Positions 16,491 to 24,712 of a stretch of DNA of 40,607 bases are shown one piece after another. The stretch comes from Streptomyces zagrosensis (GTDB lineage Bacteria; Actinomycetota; Actinomycetes; Streptomycetales; Streptomycetaceae): NCBI RefSeq assembly GCF_014203645.1, contig NZ_JACHJL010000034.1:1-40607 (forward strand), given 5' to 3'. A program made the position numbers and the translations under genes. The notes beneath the pieces are model-generated. The model was not told where the DNA came from, did no database searches, and saw only the letters and a list, made by a program, of their open reading frames with translations. Within the stretch, counting starts at the first letter, position 1. Every line of letters begins with the position of its first letter.

Positions 16491-17672
16491 CTACTCCGTC
16501 GACTTGGAAGCCTTGGGTGCCTTGGGTGCCTTGGGTGCCTTGGGCGCCTTGGGCGCCTTGGGCGCCTTGGGCCCCGTTGCCGCGTCGGGGCGCACCACGC
16601 CCAAGATCTCCATCGAACCTGCACCTGCCAGCGTCACATTCCGGCCAGGACGCGGGGCGTGGACGATCGTGCCGTCGCCCACGTACATCCCGACGTGGCT
16701 CGCGTCCTTGTGGTAGATGATCAGGTCACCGGGGCGCATGTCCTTGATGTCCACCTTGGGCAGTTGCCGCCATTGCTCCTGCGACGTCCGCGGTATCGCT
16801 TGGCCGCCCGCGCCCCAGGCTCGTAGCGTCAGGCCCGAGCAGTCGAAGGTCTTCGGGCCCTCGGCGCCCCACTCGTACGCCTTGCCGATCTGCTCAGTGG
16901 CGAAGGCGACGGCCCGCTCACCCGCGGTGCTCGCCTCGCCCTTGGTGTCCTGAAGGGCGCCCGAACGCAGCCACTTCGACTGCGCCTTGGCCGCCTTGTC
17001 GGCCTCCAGCTTGCGCAGCCGTTCCCGCTCCTCGGCCGCGAGCTCGGACTCCAGCTTCTTCGCCGCCGCGAGCTTGGCCTTGACGTCCTTGCGCGCGGCG
17101 TCCTTCTGCGTACGGGTCTGCTCAAGCAGCGTCCATTTGGCCGTCGCGTCCTTCGCGTGCCGGTCCAGCTCGGACTGGGTGCGGGCCAGGCTGCCCAGTA
17201 CGCCCTTGGTGGCGTGCTGACCCTTTCGCGCGAGGGCCACACCGTCCAAGAAGCCTTCCGGGTCGGTATTGAGCAGCATGCGCGCCTCGGGCGGCATGCC
17301 ACCGTCCCGGTACTGCGCCCGGGCCATCGCCCCGGCTTGCTTGCGCAGCTCGGCCATCTCCTTCTGGGCGGCGGTGACCGACTCAGCGATCCGCGTGAGC
17401 TGCTTCTCCTGGTTTCGCTGTCGCTCCTGCGCCAGGTTGTACGCGTCGGTGGCCTTTTCCGCCTTTTGATAGAGCGCCTCGACCTGGCGGTGGACCTCCG
17501 CCAACTCCTTGGCACTCTTGGGCTTCGGCTTGTCCGGGGCGGCCTGGGCCACCCCCGGCATCGTCAGCACCCCGGCCACGGCGCACACCAGGGCGGTTGC
17601 CGCCATGACTGCGCGCCCCCGGCCTGTGCCGCTTCTCCCGCTCGCCCCGTCCGTCTCCTGCTCCCGTCGCAC
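16491..17672 (-). CDS. Secreted NlpC/P60 peptidoglycan endopeptidase
   Basis: 393 residues. The signal peptide (about 22-46, AVMAATALVCAVAG, cut after AQA) is followed by a long coiled coil (about 50-245, Lys/Ala/Glu rich). The NlpC/P60 domain (about 255-370) has Cys278 in FDCSGLT, His326 in ASHVGMYVG and a third polar residue in IVHAPR. It should cleave the D-Glu-mesoDAP/LL-DAP bond of stem peptides outside the membrane, with the coiled coil as autoinhibitory or docking arm, as in RipA-like enzymes. The C-terminus is a run of KAP tripeptides encoded by a 9-bp repeat. GTG at 17672 was chosen because GGAGGCCGACC precedes it; an upstream GTG at 17717 lacks such a site. Confidence 0.88.
   Translation of the reverse strand: MRREQETDGASGRSGTGRGRAVMAATALVCAVAGVLTMPGVAQAAPDKPKPKSAKELAEVHRQVEALYQKAEKATDAYNLAQERQRNQEKQLTRIAESVTAAQKEMAELRKQAGAMARAQYRDGGMPPEARMLLNTDPEGFLDGVALARKGQHATKGVLGSLARTQSELDRHAKDATAKWTLLEQTRTQKDAARKDVKAKLAAAKKLESELAAEERERLRKLEADKAAKAQSKWLRSGALQDTKGEASTAGERAVAFATEQIGKAYEWGAEGPKTFDCSGLTLRAWGAGGQAIPRTSQEQWRQLPKVDIKDMRPGDLIIYHKDASHVGMYVGDGTIVHAPRPGRNVTLAGAGSMEILGVVRPDAATGPKAPKAPKAPKAPKAPKAPKASKSTE
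16510..16569. repeat. 9-bp tandem repeat encoding the KAP tail
   Basis: About seven copies of GCCTTGGGY, first three with T and then with C at the ninth base, in frame with the NlpC/P60 gene and giving six PKA/KAP tripeptides. The block of identical variants suggests recent duplication by slippage; copy number may vary between strains. Confidence 0.85.
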
Positions 17673-18210
17673 CGGTCGGCCTCCGTTTCCCCGCACCCCT
17701 ACCGAACTTACTGACACGTAACGTCGGATCGTGCCACGTCAGGCCCCGCGGCAACAGGGGTGTGGAAAAAGCCCCCAAACCCTGGCCCGCCGTCCCCCAC
17801 ACGGTTCACTTTCGGCTCGCTGGGCGTCCACCGCGCCATCCGTTGCCCATCACCCGGCGTACGCCTCGCCATGCGCTCCCCTCGCACGGCGCACGCGCCC
17901 TACTCATCCCCCAGCGCCCCACCGCCATGCAGACACCTCGGCGCCATCAGGCGACCAGCTCAGCACCACCCATCCGCCCCATACGCAACATCCCTCAGGG
18001 AGGCCACCACCCTGACGGGTGAGGTTCACCTTGCGTTCACCCATGCCCTTCAGCGGCTTCATCTGATCTGCCTAATTTCGGCCGTAGACAGTGCGAGTCG
18101 GACCGCGCATGGGCCCTCGCGCTTTGGTACCTGCTTACGCAGACCTGTTACGACATCAATGTCTTCGCGCGCCGTCCCCACCGGCGGCTCCTGGAAGGAA
18201 CTCCCGAAAA
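17673..18210. other. Divergent intergenic region between NlpC/P60 and pstS
   Basis: 538 bp serving as the promoter region of both genes. It contains the PHO box described separately and an isolated half-site GTTCACT at 17804-17810. I looked on the NlpC side for a ydaO/c-di-AMP riboswitch, often found before such hydrolases, and did not recognise one. No gene of its own. Confidence 0.5.
18024..18045 (+). promoter_or_regulatory. PHO box of pstS
   Basis: Two perfect direct-repeat units GTTCACC (18024-18030 and 18035-18041) with 4-bp spacers, the 11-bp-period PhoP-binding arrangement of Streptomyces. A -10-like TAATTT lies at 18073-18078, so PhoP would occupy the -35 area. Indicates induction of pstSCAB on phosphate starvation. 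Confidence 0.9.
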
Positions 18211-19341
18211 GTGAAGCTTCAGCGCAAGAACCGGCTTCGCGCCATTGCCGCCGGTGCCCTCGCCGTGTCCGGCGCCCTGGTCCTCACAGCGTGCGGCTCG
18301 GACGACAACAGCAAAGAGTCCAACGGTGGCGGCGACTCGACGAAGGCCGCCGGCCCGATCAAGTGCGAGGGCAAGGGCGACCTGCTCGCCTCCGGTTCGT
18401 CCGCGCAGCAGAACGCCATGGACCTGTGGGTCAAGAACTACAGCGATGAGTGCGACGGCACCAAGGTCAACTACAAGGCGACCGGTTCCGGCGCCGGCAT
18501 CCAGGAGTTCCTCCAGGGCAAGACGGCGTTCGCTGGGTCCGACTCGGCGCTGAAGCCCGAAGAGGTTGCCGCGTCGAAGAAGATCTGCAAGGGCGGCCAG
18601 GGCATCAACCTGCCGATGGTCGGCGGCCCGATCGCGGTCGGCTTCAACGTCTCCGGCGTGGACAAGCTCACCCTGGACGCCGAAACGCTGTCCAAGATCT
18701 TCGACTCGAAGATCAAGAAGTGGGACGACGAGGCGATCAAGAAGCTCAACCCGGACGCCAACCTGCCCGACCTGAAGATCCAGGCGTTCCACCGCTCGGA
18801 CGACTCGGGCACCACCGACAACTTCACCAAGTACCTCAAGGCCGCCTCCCCCGCGGCCTGGCCTCACGAGCCGGGCAAGGCCTGGGAGGGCGAGGGCGGC
18901 CAGTCCGCTGACGGCTCCTCCGGCGTGTCCGCGCAGGTGAAGCAGGTCAACGGCGCGATCTCCTACTTCGAGCTCTCCTACGCCGCGTCCAGCAGCCTCA
19001 AGACCGTGGCGCTCGACACCGGTGCCGACGCCCCGGTCGAGGCCACCGTCGATAACGCTTCCAAGGCCATCGCCGAGGCCAAGGTCGTCGGCGAGGGCAA
19101 GGACCTGGCGCTGAAGCTCGCGTACGACACCAAGGCCCCGGGCGCGTACCCGATCACCCTGGTCACGTACGAGATCGCCTGCGACAAGGGCAACAAGGCC
19201 GACACGGCCGAGGCCACCAAGTCCTTCCTGGCCTACACCGCCAGTGAGGGCGGTCAGACCTCGCTGAAGGAGCTGGGCTACGCCCCGCTGCCCGCCGCGA
19301 TCGCCACCAAGGTCCGCGACACCGTCTCCACCCTCTCCTGA
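18211..19341 (+). CDS. pstS: Phosphate ABC transporter substrate-binding lipoprotein PstS
   Basis: 376 residues. A lipoprotein signal with lipobox LTAC (Cys28) is followed by an acidic/Ser/Gly spacer. The periplasmic-binding fold has the phosphate-binding features of PstS: ASGSSAQQNAMDLWV, TGSGAGIQEFLQG, FAGSDSALKPEE and HRSDDSGTTDNFTKYL. It captures phosphate outside the membrane for PstCA. The GTG at 18211 follows GGAAGGAACTCCCGAAAA and gives a normal signal peptide; an in-frame start at 18091 would place the signal far inside. First gene of pstSCAB, under the PHO box. Confidence 0.96.
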   Translation: MKLQRKNRLRAIAAGALAVSGALVLTACGSDDNSKESNGGGDSTKAAGPIKCEGKGDLLASGSSAQQNAMDLWVKNYSDECDGTKVNYKATGSGAGIQEFLQGKTAFAGSDSALKPEEVAASKKICKGGQGINLPMVGGPIAVGFNVSGVDKLTLDAETLSKIFDSKIKKWDDEAIKKLNPDANLPDLKIQAFHRSDDSGTTDNFTKYLKAASPAAWPHEPGKAWEGEGGQSADGSSGVSAQVKQVNGAISYFELSYAASSSLKTVALDTGADAPVEATVDNASKAIAEAKVVGEGKDLALKLAYDTKAPGAYPITLVTYEIACDKGNKADTAEATKSFLAYTASEGGQTSLKELGYAPLPAAIATKVRDTVSTLS

Positions 19342-19474
19342 CCCCGAGTGCGGTCGGCCGCCATCCCCTCCGCGCCCTGGCCGGGCGCGGAGGGGACGCG
19401 TGGAGGTCGGCCGCACCTTCCGGTGCACCGCCGCGCCAGGAGCCGCACCCAGGCTCCGCAGACCGGAGAAACAC

Positions 19475-20497
19475 ATGGACATAAAACCCACCTCACCGAC
19501 CAGTCCGCCACCCCAGGACCAACCGCCGCTCGCGGTGGACAAGGCGGGCTCGACGGGCACGGCCGCCCGGCCCGGTGACCGGATCTTCCTGGCATTCTCC
19601 CGGGGCTCCGGCATCGCGCTGCTAGTCGTCATGGCCGCCATCGCGATCTTCCTCACCGTTCGGGCCACCAGGGCACTGACCAAGAACGAAGGCAGCTTCC
19701 TCACGACCTTCGAGTGGGCGGCCAACGGCGCCCACCCCAACTTCGGCATCGCCGTACTCCTCTACGGCACGGTCGTCAGCGCCGTCATCGCCATGGTCAT
19801 CGCCGTACCGGTGGCCATCGGCATCGCGCTGTTCATCTCGCACTACGCCCCGCGCCCGCTCGCCTCGACGATCGGCTACCTGATCGACCTGCTCGCCGCG
19901 GTGCCCAGCATCGTCTACGGCCTGTGGGGCGCGCTCTTCCTGGTACCGCACCTCGAAGGGCTCTACAAGTGGTTCGACGACTACCTCGGCTGGACCGGGA
20001 TCTTCGAGTACAACGACGGCACGCCCCGTTCGCTGTTCACCATCGGTATCCTGCTGGCGATCATGATCTTGCCGACCGTGACAAGCGTCAGCCGCGAGGT
20101 CTTCCTCCAGGTCCCGAAGATGCACGAGGAAGCGGCGCTGGCCCTCGGCGCGACCCGCTGGGAGGTCATTCGGATGTCCGTGCTGCCGTTCGGCCGCTCC
20201 GGCATCATCAGCGCTTCCATGCTGGGCCTTGGCCGCGCGCTCGGCGAGACGATGGCCGTCGCCACCGTGCTCTCCACCAGCTTCGACATCCAGCCCAGCC
20301 TGCTGGACTCGGGCGGCGGCACCATCGCCCAGAACATCGCGAGCGGCTTCAAGGAGGCCACCGACGTCGAGGGCAGCGTTGGCCGCGACGCGCTGATCGC
20401 CTCGGGTCTGGTGCTGTTCGTCCTGACCCTCATCGTGAACGGCGCGGCCCGCATGATCATCGCCCGCCGCAAGGAGTACTCGGGGGCCAACGCATGA
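19475..20497 (+). CDS. pstC: Phosphate ABC transporter permease PstC
   Basis: 340 residues with six predicted membrane segments after a hydrophilic, Pro-rich N-terminus of about 40 residues. The EAA loop for the ATPase is EEAALALGATRWEVIRMSVLPFGRSGI. Blocks such as DLLAAVPSIVYGLWG and GRALGETMAVATVL are characteristic of PstC. It forms the inner-membrane channel with PstA. The ATG has GGAGAAACAC upstream. Its TGA overlaps the ATG of a 32-codon ORF (ATGA, 20494-20497) rather than that of pstA. Confidence 0.95.
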   Translation: MDIKPTSPTSPPPQDQPPLAVDKAGSTGTAARPGDRIFLAFSRGSGIALLVVMAAIAIFLTVRATRALTKNEGSFLTTFEWAANGAHPNFGIAVLLYGTVVSAVIAMVIAVPVAIGIALFISHYAPRPLASTIGYLIDLLAAVPSIVYGLWGALFLVPHLEGLYKWFDDYLGWTGIFEYNDGTPRSLFTIGILLAIMILPTVTSVSREVFLQVPKMHEEAALALGATRWEVIRMSVLPFGRSGIISASMLGLGRALGETMAVATVLSTSFDIQPSLLDSGGGTIAQNIASGFKEATDVEGSVGRDALIASGLVLFVLTLIVNGAARMIIARRKEYSGANA

Positions 20498-20592
20498 GTG
20501 ACGCGCCCATGGCCACCTCCTCGCAGCCAAACCAGCTCGCCGCACCTTCGCGCCGTGTGGGCGAAGACGTCATCGAAAGGTGCGGGGCATGA
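20494..20592 (+). CDS. 32-codon linking ORF between pstC and pstA
   Basis: Begins MSDAPMATSSQPNQLAAPSR. Its ATG overlaps the pstC stop (ATGA), and its own TGA overlaps the pstA ATG (ATGA, 20589-20592), so ribosomes could pass from pstC through it to pstA by two re-initiations. The composition is hydrophilic. It may be a genuine leader, or the displaced N-terminus of an ancestral pstA, since PstA proteins often begin with a similar polar segment. No function can be assigned. Confidence 0.4.
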   Translation: MSDAPMATSSQPNQLAAPSRRVGEDVIERCGA

Positions 20593-21668
20593 GCAACATC
20601 ACGGTCAACAAGTCGGCCGATCCCGCGAGCGCACCGCAGCTCTCCACCCTGCGCCAGGCACGCCTGCCGTGGTGGGGTCCGGCCGCCCCGCTCGCCCTCG
20701 CGCTCATCATCGGCTGCGGCGGCGGTGCCCTGATCGGCCTGGAGAGCAAGATCCAGTGGGGCCTCATATCGGCCATCCTCTTCGTGGTCTTCACCTACCT
20801 GCTCACGCTCAAGGTGGAGGGCCGGCGGCAGGCCAAGAACCAGCTGGCCACCAGCCTGGTCTGGGTCTGCTTCCTGCTGGCCGTCATCCCGCTGGCCTCG
20901 CTCGTGTACGAGACGGTGGACCGGGGCTCCACGGTCCTCGACGGCTACTTCCTCGGCCACTCGATGGACGGCACCCAGCGCATGCTGGCGGGCGGCGGCG
21001 TCTACCACGCCCTGATCGGCACCCTGGAGCAGGTGGCCATCGCCACCCTGATCGCCGTCCCCATCGGCCTGCTGACCGCCATCTACCTGGTGGAGTACGG
21101 GCGCGGAAAGCTGGCGAAGACCGTCACGTTCTTCGTGGACGTCATGACCGGCATCCCCTCGATCGTGGCCGGTCTGTTCATCCTCAGCCTGTGGATCATC
21201 ATGCTCGACTTCAGCTACTCCGGCTTCGCCGGTGCCATGGCGCTGGCGATCTTGATGATGCCGGTCGTCGTCCGCTCCACCGAGGAGATGCTCAAGCTCG
21301 TCCCGAACGAGTTGCGCGAAGCCTCGCTCGCATTGGGCGTACCCAAGTGGCGCACCATCATCAAGGTCGTGCTGCCGACCGCGATCGGCGGCATCACCAC
21401 CGGTGTCATGCTCGCCGTCGCCCGTATCGCGGGTGAGTCCGCACCGATCGTCCTGCTGGTGTTCGGCAACCCGGCGATCAACAACAACCCGTTCGAAGAC
21501 GCCCAGTCCTCACTGCCGTACTACATCTACGAACAGTGGCAGAACGGCAATGAGCCCTCGTACGACCGGGCCTGGGCGGCGGCGCTCGTACTGATCGCCT
21601 TCGTCATGATCTTGAACCTGGTCGCGCGTGGCATCGCCCGCTGGAAGGCCCCGAAGACCGGCCGCTGA
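20589..21668 (+). CDS. pstA: Phosphate ABC transporter permease PstA
   Basis: 359 residues, six membrane segments. The EAA loop is REASLALGVPKWRTIIKVVLPTAIGGI. PstA-type blocks are FVDVMTGIPSIVAGLFI and MLAVARIAGESAPIVLL. Start: ATG at 20589 with AGGTGCGGGG in front; a GTG three codons earlier is possible. Works with PstC as the phosphate channel and with PstB as motor. Confidence 0.95.
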   Translation: MSNITVNKSADPASAPQLSTLRQARLPWWGPAAPLALALIIGCGGGALIGLESKIQWGLISAILFVVFTYLLTLKVEGRRQAKNQLATSLVWVCFLLAVIPLASLVYETVDRGSTVLDGYFLGHSMDGTQRMLAGGGVYHALIGTLEQVAIATLIAVPIGLLTAIYLVEYGRGKLAKTVTFFVDVMTGIPSIVAGLFILSLWIIMLDFSYSGFAGAMALAILMMPVVVRSTEEMLKLVPNELREASLALGVPKWRTIIKVVLPTAIGGITTGVMLAVARIAGESAPIVLLVFGNPAINNNPFEDAQSSLPYYIYEQWQNGNEPSYDRAWAAALVLIAFVMILNLVARGIARWKAPKTGR

Positions 21669-21724
21669 GGCCCCGTATTCAGGCTCCGCCGCGCGGGGCC
21701 GACGTGAGAAAAGAAGTGATTCAC

Positions 21725-22501
21725 ATGGCCAAGCGCATCGACGTCAGCGGCCTCACCGCGTATTACGGCTCGCACATGGCCATCGAGGACATCTCGATGA
21801 CCGTGGAGCCGCGCTCCGTGACCGCCTTCATCGGCCCCTCCGGCTGCGGCAAGTCCACCTTCCTGCGCACCCTCAACCGGATGCACGAGGTCACCCCGGG
21901 CGGCCGGGTCGAGGGCAAGGTGCTCCTCGATGACGAGAACCTCTACGGCTCCGGCGTGGACCCGGTCTCCGTGCGCCGCACCATCGGCATGGTCTTCCAG
22001 CGCCCCAACCCGTTCCCCACCATGTCGATCTTCGACAACGTGGCGGCGGGGCTGCGCCTGAACGGCTCGTACCGCAAGAACGAACTGAGCGATGTCGTTG
22101 AGAAGTCGCTCAAGGGCGCCAACCTTTGGAACGAGGTCAAGGACCGGCTGAACAAGCCCGGCTCCGGCCTCTCCGGTGGCCAGCAGCAGCGCCTATGCAT
22201 CGCCCGTGCGATCGCGGTCGAGCCGCAGGTGCTGCTGATGGACGAGCCGTGCTCGGCGCTCGACCCGATCTCCACCCTCGCCATCGAGGACCTGGTCGGC
22301 GAGTTGAAGGAGCGCTTCACGATCGTCATCGTGACGCACAACATGCAGCAGGCGGCCCGTGTGTCGGACCGTACGGCGTTCTTCAACCTCTCCGCGGTCG
22401 GCCAGCCCGGCAAGCTCATCGAGCTCGATGACACCGAGCGGATCTTCGCCAACCCGTCCGTGCAGGCCACTGAGGACTACATCTCCGGCCGCTTCGGCTA
22501 A
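21725..22501 (+). CDS. pstB: Phosphate ABC transporter ATP-binding protein PstB
   Basis: 258 residues, standard PstB length. Walker A GPSGCGKST is at about 37-45, signature LSGGQQQR at about 149-156, Walker B LLMDEPCSALDP at about 169-180, and the H-loop His lies in VTHNMQQ. It hydrolyses ATP to drive PstCA. The ATG at 21725 is preceded by AAAGAAGTGATTCAC; a GTG seven codons upstream is in frame but less likely. No phoU follows within the operon. Confidence 0.96.
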   Translation: MAKRIDVSGLTAYYGSHMAIEDISMTVEPRSVTAFIGPSGCGKSTFLRTLNRMHEVTPGGRVEGKVLLDDENLYGSGVDPVSVRRTIGMVFQRPNPFPTMSIFDNVAAGLRLNGSYRKNELSDVVEKSLKGANLWNEVKDRLNKPGSGLSGGQQQRLCIARAIAVEPQVLLMDEPCSALDPISTLAIEDLVGELKERFTIVIVTHNMQQAARVSDRTAFFNLSAVGQPGKLIELDDTERIFANPSVQATEDYISGRFG

Positions 22502-22610
22502 TCAGCCCGACCCCCGTCCCGGACCAAGCACCCCAGATCGGGCGCTGCGGGGCGGGCTCGCGAAAGAGCAGCTTTGCGGTGCTGCATGGCGGTGCCACCG
22601 CAAGGCGAAG

Positions 22611-22641
22611 GGCCCGCCCCCCGGCTCCCGGGGGGCGGGCC
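22611..22641. terminator. Bidirectional-type terminator between pstB and pit
   Basis: A perfect 14-bp GC stem, GGCCCGCCCCCCGG (22611-22624) and its complement (22628-22641), with loop CTC. No T-tract on either side. Its place between convergent operons and the stem stability favour termination of pstSCAB, and perhaps of pit from the other side. Confidence 0.75.
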
Positions 22642-22710
22642 ACACTCATCCACTGGCCACCATGCTGGTACGGAAAACGCCGCTGCAACCGAAGCACGAC
22701 CACCGACCGG

Positions 22711-22770
22711 GCCAGGACAGGTCTGGTCTGGCCAGGACAGGACAGGACAGGTCTGGTCAGGACAGGTCAG
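22711..22770. repeat. GGACAGGTCTGGTC short-repeat cluster
   Basis: Sixty bases composed almost entirely of GGACAG, GTCTGG and GGTCAGG words. GCCAGGACAG occurs at 22711 and 22731, and GGACAGGTCTGGTC at 22714-22727 and 22745-22758. Weaker GGTC-rich sequence continues to about 22850. Likely slippage-generated; function unknown. Confidence 0.6.
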
Positions 22771-22893
22771 GCGAAACGGGTCAGGATGGGCCGGTATGGA
22801 ATGGTCCGGGCCGGGTTGAAATGGGTCGGAATCGGGCCGGGCATGGAGCCGGGGCTGAGGCTAGGGCTCGGGCAGCGTGGGCCGCACGGCGCG

Positions 22894-23892
22894 TCAGCCG
22901 AAGGCCAACTGCACAATCCAATAGCTCACCGCGGCGACCGCGGCAGCAGCCGGCATCGTGATGAACCAGCCCATGATGATGTTCTTGGCGACGCCCCACC
23001 GGACCGCCTTGATCCGCTTGGTGGCACCCACGCCCATGATTCCCGAGGTGATCACATGCGTCGTGGAGATCGGCGCGTGGAACATGAACGACGCGGTGTA
23101 CATCACGGACGCCGCGGTCGTCTCCGCGGCGAAGCCCTGCGGCGGGTCGAGTTCGATGATCCGGCGGCCCAGGGTACGCATGATGCGCCAGCCGCCCGCG
23201 TACGTACCGAGCGACAGCATCAGGGCGCAGACGATCTTCACCCAGACCGGAATCGGATCGCCCGCATCCTCCACATCGGCGATGACCAGGGCCATCACCA
23301 CGATGCCCATCGTCTTCTGGGCGTCCTGCAAACCGTGACCAAGGGCCATGCCCGCCGCCGAAACGGTCTGGGCGATACGGAAGCCGCGCTTGGCCTTGTG
23401 CGGGTTGGAATCACGGAACAGCCACATGATCAAGACCATCACCAGATAGCCGAGGATCAGGCCGACGAACGGCGACACGAACATCGGGATGACGACCTTC
23501 TCGATCACCCCGGACCAGATGACGTCGATGCCACCGGCCAGCGCCGCGCCCACCATGCCGCCGAACAGGGCGTGCGAGGACGAGGACGGCAGGCCGAAGT
23601 ACCAGGTGACGAGGTTCCACGCGATCGCCCCGACGAGCGCGGCGAAGAGGATGCCCATCCCCTTGTCGCCCTCGGGCGTCTGGATCAGCCCTTCACTGAC
23701 GGTTTTGGCGACCTCGCTACCAAGGAAGGCACCGGCGAGGTTCATCACCGCGGCCATCGCCAACGCGGCGCGCGGTGTTAGAGCCCGGGTGGAAACCGAG
23801 GTCGCGATGGCGTTGGCAGAGTCGTGAAAGCCGTTCGTATACGTGAAGAAGAGCGCGACCCCGATGGTCACGACGAGCGCAAAGGTGTCCAC
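22894..23892 (-). CDS. pit: Low-affinity inorganic phosphate transporter, PiT family
   Basis: 332 residues, about ten membrane segments. The two PiT signatures are present: GFHDSANAIATSV (about 21-33) in the first half and LGHGLQDAQKTMG (about 183-195) in the second. The half-transporter blocks LPSSSSHALFGG and APISTTHVITSG are also clear. Transports phosphate, or metal-phosphate, with protons. It follows the DUF47 gene by 6 bp and is surely co-transcribed. I recall the same neighbourhood in S. coelicolor (pitH1, SCO4138, beside pstSCAB). Confidence 0.95.
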   Translation of the reverse strand: MDTFALVVTIGVALFFTYTNGFHDSANAIATSVSTRALTPRAALAMAAVMNLAGAFLGSEVAKTVSEGLIQTPEGDKGMGILFAALVGAIAWNLVTWYFGLPSSSSHALFGGMVGAALAGGIDVIWSGVIEKVVIPMFVSPFVGLILGYLVMVLIMWLFRDSNPHKAKRGFRIAQTVSAAGMALGHGLQDAQKTMGIVVMALVIADVEDAGDPIPVWVKIVCALMLSLGTYAGGWRIMRTLGRRIIELDPPQGFAAETTAASVMYTASFMFHAPISTTHVITSGIMGVGATKRIKAVRWGVAKNIIMGWFITMPAAAAVAAVSYWIVQLAFG

Positions 23893-23898
23893 CGGTGG

Positions 23899-24519
23899 TC
23901 AGGACTCCTTGACCGCGATGGTCTCAACGGTGTTGGCGACGTGCTCGAAGGCATCGGCCGCCTCCTCAAGCACATCGACGATCTGCTTGAGCTTGAGCAC
24001 GTCCATCGCGTCGTACTTACCGTTGAACAGATGGGCCAAAAGCTTGCGGTGGATCTGGTCCGCCTGGTTCTCCAGCCGGTTGACCTCGATCCAGTACTCC
24101 GTGAGGTTGGTCATGGTGCGCAGGTTCGGCATGGCCTCGGAGGTCAGCTCGGCGGCCCTGGCCAGCACCTCGATCTGCTGCTCAACCCCCTTGGGCAGCT
24201 CATCCACCTGGTAGAGGACGACCAGGTCAACGGCCTCTTCCATGAAGTCCATGATGTCGTCGAGCGAGGAGGCAAGGGTGTAGATGTCCTCACGGTCGAA
24301 CGGCGTAATGAAGGACGAGTTGAGCTGATGGAAGATCGCGTGGGTGGCGTCGTCGCCCGCGTGCTCCGCCGCCCGCATGCGCTCAGCGATCTCGGCCCGA
24401 GCGGAGGAGTCCGCCCCGAGCAGTTCCATGAGGAGCTTGGAGCCGGTCACGATGTTGTCCGCTGACGCGGCGAACATGTCGTAGAAGCTCGTCTCCCTGG
24501 GGGTCAGACGAAAGCGCAC
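23899..24519 (-). CDS. DUF47 / PhoU-like pit accessory protein
   Basis: 206-residue all-helical protein of the DUF47 (PhoU-like, YkaA/Pit-accessory) family: VRFRLTPRETSFYDMF opening, E/D-rich metal-binding helices (AEHAGDDATHAIF, REDIYTLASSLDDIMDFMEE, ENQADQIHRKL). Such proteins are encoded with PiT transporters and modulate them; the mechanism is not settled. GTG start at 24519 with CAGAGGATG upstream. I found no GTTCACC-type PHO box in the region before it. Confidence 0.88.
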   Translation of the reverse strand: MRFRLTPRETSFYDMFAASADNIVTGSKLLMELLGADSSARAEIAERMRAAEHAGDDATHAIFHQLNSSFITPFDREDIYTLASSLDDIMDFMEEAVDLVVLYQVDELPKGVEQQIEVLARAAELTSEAMPNLRTMTNLTEYWIEVNRLENQADQIHRKLLAHLFNGKYDAMDVLKLKQIVDVLEEAADAFEHVANTVETIAVKES

Positions 24520-24666
24520 TGGGGCATCCTCTGGGTGCAGCGGATTCGGTCTCGTTGATGCTAGGCACAACATCCGGCCATGGCTAACCGGCATCCCACC
24601 AGTGTCGCCTATCGGGCAGAGTGCCTATAACGGGTTCGGCTACCATCAGCGCCATTCGGTACCATG

Positions 24667-24681
24667 TACCCCAAGGGGGTA
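24667..24681. promoter_or_regulatory. CsoR operator (autoregulatory)
   Basis: TACCCC-AA-GGGGGTA, the inverted repeat typical of CsoR-type operators, lies 32 bp before the csoR ATG and just after a -10-like TACCAT (24660-24665). Apo-CsoR binding here would block transcription. Confidence 0.8.
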
Positions 24682-24712
24682 TATGACGCCCTCATCGGAC
24701 CGAAAGGACGCC

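Larger units (their letters stand above)
22502..22893. other. Convergent intergenic region between pstB and pit
   Basis: 392 bp with no gene. It holds the strong hairpin and the GGACAGGTCTGG repeat cluster described separately. Confidence 0.6.

Noticed and set aside
16491..16575. CRISPR-like array from the regularly spaced repeats
   Set aside because: The 9-bp units are contiguous, without spacers, and in frame with a coding region.
17673..18000. ydaO (c-di-AMP) riboswitch upstream of the NlpC/P60 gene
   Set aside because: Such hydrolases are often preceded by one, but I could not find the conserved GGGGGAC/GGUGAA-type segments in the right order on the minus strand.
18148..19749. Long minus-strand ORF antisense to pstS
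   Set aside because: It mirrors pstS codon bias, is Gly/Arg/Val rich and has no recognisable domain; it is a shadow frame.
24520..24666. PHO box for the DUF47-pit operon
   Set aside because: No pair of GTTCACC-like units at 11-bp spacing in either orientation.
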